Positions 10,622 to 10,700 of a stretch of 10,700 nucleotides of DNA are shown in pieces. The notes below the pieces were generated by a model. The model ran no database searches and was not told where the DNA came from. It was given only the letters and a program-made list of their open reading frames with translations. The position numbers and the translations under genes are program-made. Location: positions 1 through 10,700 of the forward strand of contig JAUWHU010000066.1 in assembly GCA_030605705.1 (NCBI GenBank). Reading direction: 5' to 3'. Each line of letters starts with the position of its first letter. The first letter of the stretch is position 1. This stretch comes from Thermoflexia bacterium (GTDB lineage Bacteria; Chloroflexota; Anaerolineae; B4-G1; SLSP01).

Positions 10622-10653
10622 CTCCTATCCTCCCTGGTACGGGAGTGACAGCA

Positions 10654-10700
10654 CCTTCCCTCGGCGTGCGACTGGTTAGCAAGCGTCGAAAGCGGGAAGG
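10654..10700. repeat. Inverted repeat at the right edge
   Basis: CCTTCCC (10654-10660) and GGGAAGG (10694-10700) are complementary, with an inner CGAC/GTCG pair, and CTCCC/GGGAG lies just before. The feature touches the end of the window, so its full extent cannot be seen. Confidence 0.35.

Noticed and set aside
1..10700. CRISPR array
   Set aside because: No series of regularly spaced direct repeats and no cas-like gene is present.

Overview
The window looks like a piece of a bacterial chromosome, most likely from the Chloroflexota (an Anaerolineae-like genome is my best guess). The reasons are a moderately GC-rich base composition, the order tRNA-Thr / rpmG / tRNA-Trp / secE / nusG / rplK / rplA / rplJ / rplL with no rpoBC behind it, a NusG with a long acidic N-terminal extension, an EGY-like site-2 protease, and intergenic DNA full of dispersed palindromes. 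The phylum is an inference from the whole picture, not from a marker comparison.

Region 1 (1-4503) is a conserved translation, transcription and secretion cluster on the + strand. A good promoter (129-156) drives tRNA-Thr(GGT), rpmG (L33) and tRNA-Trp(CCA). A hairpin terminator (571-597) separates these from secE, nusG, rplK (L11), rplA (L1), rplJ (L10) and rplL (L7/L12). rplJL is preceded by an L10-leader-like structured 5' region with a 19-bp attenuator hairpin, and rplL is followed by a strong terminator. SecE carries a second C-terminal membrane segment. NusG has about 120 extra acidic residues that include a 30-residue tandem duplication.

Region 2 (4504-8160) begins with about 400 bp of stacked dispersed repeats. 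Three + strand genes follow: a divergent Lgt-like membrane protein, probably leaderless, whose last residues are encoded by a dispersed repeat; an M50 site-2 protease; and a GT4 glycosyltransferase starting 8 bp after the protease stop. A four-arm palindromic structure follows the glycosyltransferase.

Region 3 (8161-10700) is an accessory graveyard. It holds a remnant that resembles the N-terminus of a REP-associated tyrosine transposase, an apparently intact hicA-hicB toxin-antitoxin pair on the - strand with a probable leaderless, operator-overlapped promoter, a 76-bp structured inverted repeat, an internal fragment of a family-5 (peptide-type) ABC substrate-binding protein, and a possible 3' remnant of an IS200/IS605-type tnpB.

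The best mobile-element observation is a miniature transposable element present twice in opposite orientation (4711-4850 and 8251-8416). Each copy has about 21-bp imperfect terminal inverted repeats and is flanked by its own perfect 8-bp direct repeat (GGAAAAAC and GAATCAAC), as expected of two separate insertions. The two copies bracket the Lgt-like / protease / glycosyltransferase block. I did not find a convincing new defence or metabolic system. The unusual content is the element pair, the Lgt-like gene enclosed by a 24-bp inverted repeat, and the modified SecE/NusG pair.
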